The notes under the pieces were generated by a model, which was not told the origin of the DNA, made no database searches, and was given only the letters and a program-made list of their open reading frames with translations. From Blautia hominis (GTDB lineage: Bacteria; Bacillota; Clostridia; Lachnospirales; Lachnospiraceae), in NCBI GenBank assembly GCA_002270465.1, contig NQOF01000005.1, positions 62,001 to 126,000 on the forward strand: a stretch of DNA of 64,000 bases, read 5' to 3'. The position numbers were made by a program, and so were the translations under genes. Positions 8,427 through 16,696 of the stretch are shown here, one piece after another (within the stretch, counting starts at the first letter, position 1; every line of letters begins with the position of its first letter).

Positions 8427-9482
8427 ACTCGCAGGTAACAATCTGCTAAGTACGGTATCTCTGTTCCGGACTTGCGGTATCATAGTCCCGGACTTCCGGT
8501 ATCCGTTCCTCCGGAACAGGGGTACATTTTCATGGTAATATACAATGCAGATGGATTTGTGACTTTATTCCAGTTTTTCAAGGAGATAAAAGGTGTCCCG
8601 CATTACAGGATTAACTATTCGGATATCACCACAAAGACCCTGGATGAATATCTGCTCTGGCTCCAAAATGAAAAAAATTATAGTGCAGCTTCCCAAAAGC
8701 AACGCATATCGGCATTATCTTCATTTTTGAAATATGCTTCTGGCCGGGAGATAGCTTCCCTCGGTGCATACAATGCAGTTTCGGTGGCACAGACCCCAAA
8801 AGTTCCCAGAGCAGTCATTCCGTATTTTTCTGCGGAAGAGATAAGGATTTTATTGGGCATTCCCACAACGGAAGGTAAGTCCGGCAGCCGGGATGTTGCG
8901 TTACTGGCTCTGCTTTACGATTCCGGTGCAAGGGCACAGGAAGTATGTGACATCATGATTGGCGATATAACATTTGCTAAAACTTCCACTATCCGAATCC
9001 ACGGGAAAGGAAAAAAGACACGCGAAATCCCCATTTCCTCCGATGTCATGAAACTGATAAAAAGATATCTGGCAGAAAGAGGGAAAACTTTAAAAGAGGA
9101 CAGGAACGAGCATCTGTTTCCAAGCCAGAGGTCTGACCGGATAACAACTGCATGTATCCGAAACCTTGTCTGCAAGTATGTAACTTTGGCTAAAACCAAT
9201 AATCCGAATCACTTTAGGGAAAAAGGTTATTCCCCACACAGTTTCCGTCATAGCAAAGCAATTCACATGCTTGAAGCTGGGGTGCCACTCATATATATAA
9301 GAAACTTTTTGGGCCATGAATCTGTTCAGACCACAGAGAACTATCTGCGCGTCCATCAAGAATCTGTTTCAAAGATATTGAAAGAAAGAAAAGCTGAAAC
9401 AAGGATACCGAAGGCACTGGGACAACCGCATTCAAAAAATCAGGATATACCCGATTTCATTCAGAATTCAAGATAAATAATT

Positions 9483-9560
9483 ATGCTATGAGTTTTTTGA
9501 ATAAGTGGCTGAAATACAGTATTCTTGTAGGTTTTAGCCATTTTCAAAAACTCAGCGCAT
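9483..9560. repeat. long imperfect palindrome after the recombinase trio
   Basis: Left arm 9483-9515 (ATGC..TGAGTTTTTTGAA..TGGCTGAAAT) pairs with right arm 9531-9560 (TTTTAGCCA..TTCAAAAACTCA..GCAT), leaving a loop of about 15 nt. It begins a few bases after the stop of recombinase 3. There is no T-run, so it is not a classical terminator; it may be the element's recombination terminus. Confidence 0.7.
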
Positions 9561-9562
9561 AA

Positions 9563-9594
9563 CACATATTATGTGACTACTCACATAATATGTG
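9563..9594. repeat. perfect 14-bp inverted repeat with self-palindromic arms
   Basis: CACATATTATGTGA at 9563-9576 and its exact complement TCACATAATATGTG at 9581-9594 are separated by CTAC. Each arm is itself a near-palindrome around one central base, so the site contains the same 13-bp palindrome twice. It lies exactly where the IS66 transposase fragment begins, which suggests a recombination junction. Confidence 0.85.
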
Positions 9595-10396
9595 GGTCTA
9601 CCGCACCGGTAAGATCTACACAGACACGCCGATCATCCTGTACGAATATCAGCGTACCCGAAAAGCAGACCACCCAAGAGAATTTTTGAAGGGCTTCGCA
9701 GGCGTGGTTGTCTGCGACGGCTATTCCGCTTACTGGAAGCTGGATCGGGAAAATCCGGATATTATTTTTGCCGGATGCTGGACACATACAAGACGGTATT
9801 TCTCGGATGCTTTAAAAGCCCTTCCGAAAGCGGCACAAAAAACCGCAAAAGATACTGTTGCATATGAGGCACTAAAGCGGATTGGAGCCATCTATCATTT
9901 GGACAATCAATTATCTGATCTGAAACCGGATGATCGGAAGAAACAGCGGCAGATCACAGTCCAACCTCTGGTGGAGGCTTTCTTTGCGTGGACAAAAGAG
10001 GTTCAATCCTCTGGTCGTCTTTCCAAAGGGAAAACACTGGAAGGAATCAATTACTGTATCAATCAGGAAGAGACCCTGAGAGTGTTCCTGAATGATGGTG
10101 AAGTCCCTCTTGACAACAACGTAACAGAAGGAGCGCTCCGCAGCTTCTGTGTGCATAAACATGCGTGGAAGCTGATCGACAGTATCGATGGCGCGAAATC
10201 CAGCGCGATCATCTATAGCATAACGGAAACAGCAAAGGCGAATAACCTGAATCCGTTCCGTTATCTGGCCTATGTCCTGACAGTTTTGAAAGACCATCAG
10301 GATGACACGGATTACAGCTTTATAGAAGAACTACTTCCCTGGTCAGATTAGTTACCTGAGATCTGCCGGAGCAAGTCTAAATCAACCAATGTGTAG
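9590..10396 (+). pseudogene. tnpC: IS66 transposase (TnpC) C-terminal fragment
   Basis: Encodes the C-terminal half of an IS66 DDE transposase, starting at MWVYRTGKIYTDTPIILYEY. It continues through CDGYSAYWKL, GCWTHTRRYF and the terminal catalytic-domain motif DNNVTEGALRSFCVHKHAWK. The N-terminal half, including zinc-finger and helix-turn-helix domains, is missing, so the fragment starts abruptly at the 9563-9594 palindrome. A TAG at 10349-10351 interrupts the natural C terminus; in the copy at 5.1 kb the same codon is CAA, and the homologous tail here would continue to 10396. Confidence 0.88.
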
Positions 10397-10454
10397 ACCT
10401 GGCCGCCGGAAACGGCGGTCGAAAAAAAGCCAGTACTCATGGTTGACCGTATAC
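10397..10454 (+). mobile_element. IS66 right terminus
   Basis: Contains a strong hairpin (GGCCGCCG-GAAA-CGGCGGTC) followed by an A-rich tract and the sequence CAGTACTCATGGTTGACCGT. That last stretch matches, in inverse orientation, the terminus at 5083-5106. It marks the outer end of the IS66 fragment. Confidence 0.7.
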
Positions 10455-10929
10455 TTCCACCAGTCCGGATATGCGGTTTCACCGCACAAGAATATTTATT
10501 GAAACTGGGACCAAGCATCCAGTCACCTGCTTATCCTTTATGATGAACGCCTGACGAAATATCTTTAAATGAAAGGGACAATGCTCTGTTAATAGAAGTC
10601 CTGCTCCCGCAATATTCCGTCGGCATTCAAGACATTACCAAAATACCTCCATTTTATTCCAGGCCCTACAAAAATGTAACGCAAAGAACGCCCGCTTAGA
10701 TGCAAAAATAGACAAAGATGGTATAGACCAGTGGAAAAAAGGAATCGACATCAAGCAGTAACTGAAATCGACTAACTCCTTGAACATATCTAATTCATAT
10801 CAGAAACATTCAGCTTATCAGGACACAGAAATATTAACACCCTCACTTTCTGGATTTCAGAGCCAGAAGCAAATCATGTTTAATGTTACTTATCCAATAC
10901 ATCCCTCTGTCTATTTTTGTAAAAAATAC
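10455..10929. other. intergenic debris with a coding-like remnant
   Basis: 475 bp between the IS66 end and capF. One stretch (about 10650-10761, plus) reads like a protein tail ending DGIDQWKKGIDIKQ and a stop, but no start or family is recognised. The rest is AT-rich with no intact gene. It probably represents further decayed mobile DNA at the capsule locus boundary. Confidence 0.4.
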
Positions 10930-12126
10930 TTACACTGGATCATAAAACGTATCCGGTCTTTCCGGATTAAAAATCTCATTACACGTCATCACTGTAATCA
11001 GATTCTCTGTATCTGATAGATTGATAATATTATGCGTCCATCCTGGAATCATATGTACTGCTTCAACCTTATCACCGGATACTTCAAATTCTACTATTTC
11101 TCCAGTAATAATATTTCGCTCCTGAATCAGTCCATGTCCGGCAACCACAATAAAAAGTTCCCACTTGCTATTATGCCAGTGCTGTCCCTTTATGATACCT
11201 GGTTTACTAATGTTAATAGATACCTGACCACAATCCTCTGTGTGAACTAATTCTGTAAAGCTACCTCTATCGTCCACATTCGTCTTAATGGCATACTTAA
11301 ATTTATCGACAGGAAGATAACTCAAATACAGACTGTATAGTTTCTTTGCAAACGATCCTTCTGGCATCTTCGGCATCATCAGCGTTGTCGGCTGCTCTTT
11401 AAACTGTTGAAGCAAATCCACAATTTCACCTAAAGTCACTTTATGAGTAACTGGAACACAACAGTATCTGCCATCTTCCTTGACAACAGTCTCCACACCA
11501 TCAAATTCGCAATGTTTTTCCTTACCCTCCAAGAGATCAAACATACCTTCAATCAGATCGTCGATATAGAGAAGTTCCAGTTCTGTGCTTCTGTCATTTA
11601 CCGTAAATTCTTCATCATTTGCTACGGCCCAACAAAATGTAGAGACGGCAGAATTATACTTTGGTTTGGAATGTCCCATCAGGTTAGAAAAACGATATAC
11701 CGCTACTTTTGCACCAGTTTTGGTAGCATAGTCAAAAAAGAGTTCTTCCCCAGCCTTTTTACTTCTTCCATAATCTGAATATCCAAATCTACCTGCTAAT
11801 GTAGCTTGAATAGACGAAGATAACATAATCGTCGATTTATTATTATGCCGTATTAAAGTGTTTAGTAGTTCTGAAGCGAATCCAAAGTTTCCCTTCATAT
11901 AATCGTCTGGATTTTCCGGACGATTCACGCCCGCCAAGTTAAACACAAAGTCAGCTTTCTGACAGTACTCTTCCAAGTCTGCTATCGATGAGTCAAGGTC
12001 ATATTCATATATCTCATCAATCTTAATTTCCGGTCTTGTCCGATTTTTATTATCTCTTATATTTATTAAATTGTTAACGAGGGCTGTGCCAACCATGCCC
12101 TTTGCACCTGTCACTAAAATATTCAT
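10930..12126 (-). CDS. capF: CapF-like UDP-6-deoxy-talose-type reductase (UDP-L-FucNAc pathway)
   Basis: 398-residue bifunctional-type enzyme of UDP-N-acetyl-L-fucosamine synthesis. An N-terminal short-chain dehydrogenase/reductase domain (1-245) has NILVTGAKGMVGTAL and a Y-x-x-x-K (YGRSKKAGE). A C-terminal cupin (about 270-395) has GQHWHNSKWELFIVVAGHG and HMIPGWTHNIIN, the metal-binding histidines of CapF. In the pathway it acts between CapE and CapG, both encoded just upstream. The ATG overlaps the stop of a truncated frame (12123-12311). It is the last gene of the capsule locus on this strand; no clear terminator was found. Confidence 0.88.
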   Translation of the reverse strand: MNILVTGAKGMVGTALVNNLINIRDNKNRTRPEIKIDEIYEYDLDSSIADLEEYCQKADFVFNLAGVNRPENPDDYMKGNFGFASELLNTLIRHNNKSTIMLSSSIQATLAGRFGYSDYGRSKKAGEELFFDYATKTGAKVAVYRFSNLMGHSKPKYNSAVSTFCWAVANDEEFTVNDRSTELELLYIDDLIEGMFDLLEGKEKHCEFDGVETVVKEDGRYCCVPVTHKVTLGEIVDLLQQFKEQPTTLMMPKMPEGSFAKKLYSLYLSYLPVDKFKYAIKTNVDDRGSFTELVHTEDCGQVSINISKPGIIKGQHWHNSKWELFIVVAGHGLIQERNIITGEIVEFEVSGDKVEAVHMIPGWTHNIINLSDTENLITVMTCNEIFNPERPDTFYDPV

Positions 12127-12311
12127 TCTGCTTTATTCTCCTTTAATCTTCCGTCGCTATTTCGTTGCCTCATCTCTATTAAGTCCGGGAAGCGATTCTT
12201 CAACGGTATTAAGTTTTCATCATTGACTGGCTCATCTTTTACTGTTTTACTTAGCTCTAACATGCACTCATCTATAGTTCTAAGTTGATGTTTTACCAAT
12301 TCTCTGCATGT
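12123..12311 (-). pseudogene. C-terminal remnant of an unidentified capsule-locus gene
   Basis: Sixty-two codons open on the minus strand from 12311, with no usable start, ending in a TGA that overlaps the ATG of capF. They read RELVKHQLRTIDECMLEL, then NLIPLKNRFPDLIEMRQRNS and DGRLKENKAE. The precise stop-start overlap and the AAGGAG inside its last codons indicate that it was once a real gene coupled to capF. Its body has been lost in the 12312-12920 interval. The protein family is not recognised. Confidence 0.55.
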
Positions 12312-12920
12312 TTAATCCAAAATATCCACGTGACTCATTACATAATCAAAAACAACTGAGTTAGCTTTTCGTCAATAATCCGAATTCATTCTATATTCTG
12401 AAAATTCTGCTATTTTTGTTCTAAATGGTTCAACCAAAGAATTAAATTCCGAGCAGGTAATTCCAAGAGGCATCAATCGGATTAGTGAAAAATGACTAAT
12501 GTATACCTTTCAGCAGAACAATGTCTAATCGACGAGCACATGATTCGTTATGTGGTAGACAAAGGTGGTGCAGATACATGAGCATGACTTTTCAGATAGA
12601 CTGTCAGAAAAATCTAAAACACCATGGACTGTGGAAATCATACCCATCCGGCTGGATTCAGTTACAAATCATTATATTTGTTGGACTTGCCACATCCCGC
12701 ATCCGCAGTAACCACTGTAAAGAACTGACGGTCAGTAGCATAAGCAAGACGTCCATGTTATCTGCAACATAAGAGGATTCATAGAGCAGTTCCAGCGAAT
12801 GCCTCTGATAAAAGGAGCATGCTCCATCACCAAAAAATATTCTAATTTGTATATCTTATATCTATTATTACTCCCCATCAACTTTACTTTTAGCTATCTT
12901 TTCCTTATATCGTAATGTTA
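12312..12920. other. non-coding debris between capF and capG
   Basis: 609 bp without an intact gene inside an otherwise tightly packed operon. Short broken frames are visible on minus (one reading MPLGITCSEFNSLVEPFRTK, about 12370-12470), and plus-strand frames near 12520-12770 resemble nothing I know. It probably records deletion of one gene plus invasion and decay of mobile DNA. It separates capF from the rest of the locus, so capF expression may depend on read-through. Confidence 0.45.
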
Positions 12921-14090
12921 TTATTTGCGCCATACCATCTTATTAACCACCCCCGTATAAGACTGGATGATTTTCACTACTTTGGTACTAACGTTTTCTT
13001 CAATATAATCCGGTACTGGAATGCCATAATCGCCAGCTTTATTCAACTCGACTGCCGTATCAACAGACTGTAACAATCCCTTTTCATCAATCCCTGAAAG
13101 GATGAAGCATGCCTTATCCAATGCTTCTGGTCGTTCGGTAGACGTACGGATGCAAACTGCCGGAAACGGATGTCCTACAGATATAAAGAAGCTGCTTTCC
13201 TCCGGAAGCGTGCCAGAATCTGATACAACAACAAATGCATTCATCTGCAGGCAATTATAATCATGAAATCCAAGTGGCTCATGCTGAATCACTCTTGAAT
13301 CAAGCTTAAATCCGCTCTGCTCCAATCTCTTACGAGAACGTGGATGACATGAATAAAGAATCGGAATATCATACTTCTCAGCCATTTTATTGATTGCTTT
13401 AAAGAGACTTAAAAAGTTCTTCTCTGTATCAATGTTTTCTTCTCGATGTGCTGACAGAAGGATATACTTTCCCTTCTCTAATCCCAAGCGAACATGAATA
13501 TCCGATTCTTCAATCTCTGCAAGATTATTATATAATACTTCTGCCATTGGAGAGCCGGTCACATATGTTCTTTCCTTTGGAAATCCACAATCTGCGAGAT
13601 ATCGTCTTGCGTGTTCGGAATAAGCCATATTTACATCAGAAATAATATCAACGATACGACGGTTTGTTTCTTCCGGTAAACACTCATCTTTACAGCGGTT
13701 TCCCGCTTCCATATGAAATATTGGAATATGCAATCTTTTTGCTCCAATAACAGACAAACAAGAGTTTGTGTCGCCCAAAACGAGAACAGCCTCCGGCTTA
13801 ATTGCTACCATCAGCTTATAGCTCTGCGCAATAATATTTCCACAAGTTTCACCAAGATCATCTCCTACAGCGTTAAGATAGACCTCAGGATCATCCAATT
13901 TCAATTCTTTGAAAAAAACTCCATTCAAATTATAATCATAATTTTGACCGGTATGTGCCAAAATGACATCAAAATACTGACGGTTTTTATTAATAACCGC
14001 TGCCAAACGGATAATTTCCGGTCTGGTTCCTACAATGATAAGAAGTTTTAACTTACCATTTTCTTTCCATTTAATATCTTCATAGTTCAT
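12921..14090 (-). CDS. capG: CapG-like UDP-N-acetylglucosamine 2-epimerase
   Basis: 389-residue non-hydrolysing UDP-HexNAc 2-epimerase of the WecB/CapG family. Recognisable motifs: GTRPEIIRLAAVI at the N terminus, HTGQNYDYNL, GDTNSCLSV, HMEAGNRCKDE, HREENID, and the C-terminal-domain SDSGTLPEESSF. The variants GQNY and GNRC point to the FnlC/CapG branch, which makes UDP-L-FucNAc, rather than to WecB. It follows capE by 38 bp on the same strand and completes the CapE-CapF-CapG set. Cytosolic; supplies a nucleotide sugar to a capsule glycosyltransferase. Confidence 0.88.
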   Translation of the reverse strand: MNYEDIKWKENGKLKLLIIVGTRPEIIRLAAVINKNRQYFDVILAHTGQNYDYNLNGVFFKELKLDDPEVYLNAVGDDLGETCGNIIAQSYKLMVAIKPEAVLVLGDTNSCLSVIGAKRLHIPIFHMEAGNRCKDECLPEETNRRIVDIISDVNMAYSEHARRYLADCGFPKERTYVTGSPMAEVLYNNLAEIEESDIHVRLGLEKGKYILLSAHREENIDTEKNFLSLFKAINKMAEKYDIPILYSCHPRSRKRLEQSGFKLDSRVIQHEPLGFHDYNCLQMNAFVVVSDSGTLPEESSFFISVGHPFPAVCIRTSTERPEALDKACFILSGIDEKGLLQSVDTAVELNKAGDYGIPVPDYIEENVSTKVVKIIQSYTGVVNKMVWRK

Positions 14091-14128
14091 AGTTTAATTC
14101 CTTCCTATGCCAATGTAGCAAAATCACA

Positions 14129-15169
14129 TCATTTCTCCATCTTTGCAAGTTCTTCTTTGATATAAGACAACGCTGCAATTTTAGCCTTTGTCTCAGCTAC
14201 ATTTAATATTCTCGTATTATTTGAATTAAATTCGTTTAATTTATTACGATGCTCATCGCCCTCTTTAAAATATTTGTCATAATTCAATCCACGATTATCA
14301 GCAGGAACACTATAGAAATCACCAAGATCTACTGCCTTAGCACACTCTTCATTTGTAAGTAGTGTCTCATACATTTTCTCACCATGACGGATACCAATCA
14401 CCTTAATATTTTCTTTCTTTCCACCAAATAACTCACAAACAGCCTCTGCTTGTGTCTGAATTGTACAAGCCGGTGCTTTCTGAATCAAAAGATCACCGTT
14501 TTCTCCATGCTCAAATGCAAATAATACAAGTTCAACCGCTTCTTCTAGAGACATGATAAATCTCGTCATTGAAGGTTCGGTTAATGTAATTGGATTTCCT
14601 TCTTTAATCTGATCAATCCACAGCGGAATAACAGATCCACGAGAACACATAACATTGCCATAACGAGTGCAACAAATCTTGGTCTTTCCAGAATTTCTTG
14701 ACTTAGCTACTGCAACCTTCTCTTCGATTGCCTTTGTGATGCCCATTGCGTTAATTGGATAAGCCGCTTTATCTGTTGAAAGACAAATAACGGCTTCTAC
14801 GCCTTCTTCGATTGCTACTGTTAATACATTGTCTGTTCCAATAACATTTGTGCGTACCGCTTCCATCGGAAAGAACTCACAAGAAGGTACTTGCTTCAAT
14901 GCTGCTGCATGAAAGACATAATCTACACCATGCATCGCACCTCTCACCGACTGTAAATCACGGACATCGCCAATATAGAATTTAATCTTATCTGCTACTT
15001 CTGGCATTTTTGCCTGAAACTCATGACGCATATCATCCTGCTTCTTTTCATCACGTGAAAAAATACGAATTTCTCCAATATCTGTCTGTAAGAAACGGTT
15101 CAATACCGCATTTCCAAATGAACCTGTGCCTCCTGTAATCATCAATGTCTTTCCTGTAAACAAATTCAT
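14129..15169 (-). CDS. capE: CapE-like UDP-GlcNAc 4,6-dehydratase (5-epimerising)
   Basis: 346-residue SDR enzyme catalysing the first step from UDP-GlcNAc toward UDP-L-FucNAc. It has an N-terminal GGTGSFG nucleotide-binding loop, IFSRDEKKQDDMRHEF, FHAAALKQVPSCEFFP, STDKAAYPINAMGITK (M-x-x-x-K in place of Y-x-x-x-K, typical of this subgroup) and RYGNVMCSRGSVIPLW. It ends normally at 14129 with a lysine-rich C terminus. Located between the flippase gene (3 bp away) and capG. Confidence 0.9.
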   Translation of the reverse strand: MNLFTGKTLMITGGTGSFGNAVLNRFLQTDIGEIRIFSRDEKKQDDMRHEFQAKMPEVADKIKFYIGDVRDLQSVRGAMHGVDYVFHAAALKQVPSCEFFPMEAVRTNVIGTDNVLTVAIEEGVEAVICLSTDKAAYPINAMGITKAIEEKVAVAKSRNSGKTKICCTRYGNVMCSRGSVIPLWIDQIKEGNPITLTEPSMTRFIMSLEEAVELVLFAFEHGENGDLLIQKAPACTIQTQAEAVCELFGGKKENIKVIGIRHGEKMYETLLTNEECAKAVDLGDFYSVPADNRGLNYDKYFKEGDEHRNKLNEFNSNNTRILNVAETKAKIAALSYIKEELAKMEK

Positions 15170-15172
15170 TTT

Positions 15173-16696
15173 CTACTTTCTCCTTCTTTTTATAATTCTA
15201 TCAATCATTTTCTTAATTTCTTTAAATTCTGAATCTCTATAGCAGAAAACCGAGAAAACAATTACAAATAAACCAAAATATACAATTGCTTTTATTATAA
15301 TAAAAACAAAACCATATGGAATAACCTCTGAAATTCCTATACAGAAAGCACCACTGATTAGTGATAATGCAAAATACTTACATTGTTTTAACCAATATGA
15401 TATTGATGAAACACCAAATAAATTATTAAACAGGACATGCGGTTCATACCACACTTGAGTAACTATTCTTGCAATTGATGTTGCAATTAAAATTCCAAAC
15501 ATTCCAAAATAACGACCTAAAATTATCGAAAGTACTATATTAAAAACAGCCGTTACGAGCAATAGGTATTTTACTTTGTTGAACAAGCCATTGGATTCTC
15601 GAAACATCCATATCGGACTTATCGCATTTGTCAAATAAAAGGAAAAAGCTATTGCAAACACTGTACTTTGATCTAGTAAGAACTGGACGCCTAGCCATAT
15701 TGAAATTAGTTCATTAAACAATAAGAAAAACGATACTCCGCCAAATGCTGCAATAAAATGATAAAACATTGTCATAATATCAAACACTTCATGCTTTCTT
15801 ATTTTATTGGCGCTCGTGCTTAAATTTCCAATACCACTAATTAAAGCTGTAGTTATAATAGTCAGAAATGCTTGTACTCCTGAAACAACCATATAGTAAT
15901 TTGAGTATAGGCCAACTGCTGCAGTGCTTATCATCATTGAAATCAAAATATTGTCAGTATTATTAACAATTGTCGCACCGATTTTATACACAAAAGTGGA
16001 TTTTAAATTATTTATAATATATGCCTTATCAACATCAACTTTCCCAGATACCTTAGCTTTAAGATATGGATATCTTCTATAACAAAGAAGATTTGTTATA
16101 ACCACATTTGCTATTGAACTTACGAGTGTTGCCAAAACGTATAATACATAATTATGCCATGCCGCAAGTATAATAATCTGACCTATCTGCAAGAAAAAAT
16201 TTACAGTCAACGTTATGTATTTTGTAAGCCTATTATCCTGATAAGCTGCCAAAAGTGCAATTTTATCAGCCGAAAAATATGTTACACATGAATTAAGCAG
16301 GAAAATCATATAATAAATAATCAACTCATTTTGAGGAAGCTCACTGTTTATAATAACTTTCAAGAATGGAACAATGCACATTCCAATTACAAACACTACT
16401 ACTGCTATAATGCAATATAATTTTCTGAAATAATTGATAAGTTGGCAAATCTTACCTTGATTATTATCTGCTACAGGTTTATATAGAAAGAACTGCGTTA
16501 CATTTCCTAATCCCAATTCAGCTAATGCTAAAACTGATAAAATGTTTCCATATAATCCATTTATTCCCAAATAATCGGCGGATAAAAAATGAACAAAAAT
16601 TTTTCTTGATAAAAATGATAGAAGCAATATTCCTAATTGTGTAATACAGCCAAGTATGATATTAAGCGTTGCGTTTTTACTTCTTGAATTATTCAT
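15173..16696 (-). CDS. wzx: Wzx-type oligosaccharide flippase
   Basis: 507-residue polytopic protein with about 12-14 hydrophobic segments, very AT-rich coding, and a basic C terminus (IIKRRRK). The fold and N-terminal region (LLLSFLSRKIFVHFL..YLGINGLYGNILSVLALAELG) match the polysaccharide transporter (PST/MATE-like) family, which flips undecaprenyl-linked repeat units across the membrane. It overlaps the preceding gene by 8 bp. Together with a Wzy polymerase in the same operon it marks a Wzx/Wzy-dependent capsule pathway. Confidence 0.88.
   Translation of the reverse strand: MNNSRSKNATLNIILGCITQLGILLLSFLSRKIFVHFLSADYLGINGLYGNILSVLALAELGLGNVTQFFLYKPVADNNQGKICQLINYFRKLYCIIAVVVFVIGMCIVPFLKVIINSELPQNELIIYYMIFLLNSCVTYFSADKIALLAAYQDNRLTKYITLTVNFFLQIGQIIILAAWHNYVLYVLATLVSSIANVVITNLLCYRRYPYLKAKVSGKVDVDKAYIINNLKSTFVYKIGATIVNNTDNILISMMISTAAVGLYSNYYMVVSGVQAFLTIITTALISGIGNLSTSANKIRKHEVFDIMTMFYHFIAAFGGVSFFLLFNELISIWLGVQFLLDQSTVFAIAFSFYLTNAISPIWMFRESNGLFNKVKYLLLVTAVFNIVLSIILGRYFGMFGILIATSIARIVTQVWYEPHVLFNNLFGVSSISYWLKQCKYFALSLISGAFCIGISEVIPYGFVFIIIKAIVYFGLFVIVFSVFCYRDSEFKEIKKMIDRIIKRRRK

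Larger units (their letters stand above)
6599..8544 (+). mobile_element. IS21-family insertion sequence with 5-bp target duplication
   Basis: The element lies inside recombinase 3, flanked by direct repeats ATGCA at 6594-6598 and 8545-8549. Its ends begin TG and finish CA. The left end (TGAGTATTCC) and the reverse complement of the right end (TGTATATTAC) both reach a shared TTCCGGAGG at base 38 and 37. Further inside, several copies of a GATACCG-N-A-N-TCCGG word occur at both ends, as is usual for the multiple transposase sites of IS21 elements. It carries a decayed istA and an intact istB. At 1.95 kb it is shorter than normal because istA is internally deleted. Confidence 0.85.
6500..9476 (+). 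pseudogene. tyrosine recombinase 3 of the trio, split by IS21-family element
   Basis: The N terminus, 6500-6598, reads MKQTLFTKQLAEYFSLYLP then KCSKNTLSSYA, a classic start of a recombinase core-binding domain. The rest continues at 8550 (DGFVTLFQFFKEIKG) and runs to 9476. Joining the parts gives SYADGFVTLF, exactly the expected helix. The catalytic domain keeps R (GARAQEV), K (HGKGKKTREIP), H-x-x-R (HSFRHSKAIHML), GH (FLGHESV) and Y (TENYLRV). The insertion adds 1,946 bp plus a duplicated ATGCA. A long frame beginning near 8472 inside the IS could give an N-terminally altered product, but the native protein is lost. Confidence 0.85.
5221..9560 (+). mobile_element. remnant of a recombinase-in-trio (RIT-like) element
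   Basis: Three tyrosine recombinases lie head to tail in one direction: the first truncated (5221-5517), the second intact (5526-6503), and the third overlapping the second by ATGA but split by an IS21 insertion (6500-6598 plus 8550-9476). Three adjacent co-oriented recombinases with overlapping ends are the hallmark of RIT elements. A long imperfect palindrome follows the third gene (9483-9560) and could be the element's terminus. The left end is lost at the IS66 remnant. The family name is inferred from architecture only. Confidence 0.65.

Noticed and set aside
9483-9560. Integron attC site
   Set aside because: Large palindrome but no IntI-type integrase, no conserved RYYYAAC-type ends found, and no cassette genes.
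12521-12772. 83-residue plus-strand frame between capF and capG
   Set aside because: No ribosome site, no recognisable domain; treated as debris.
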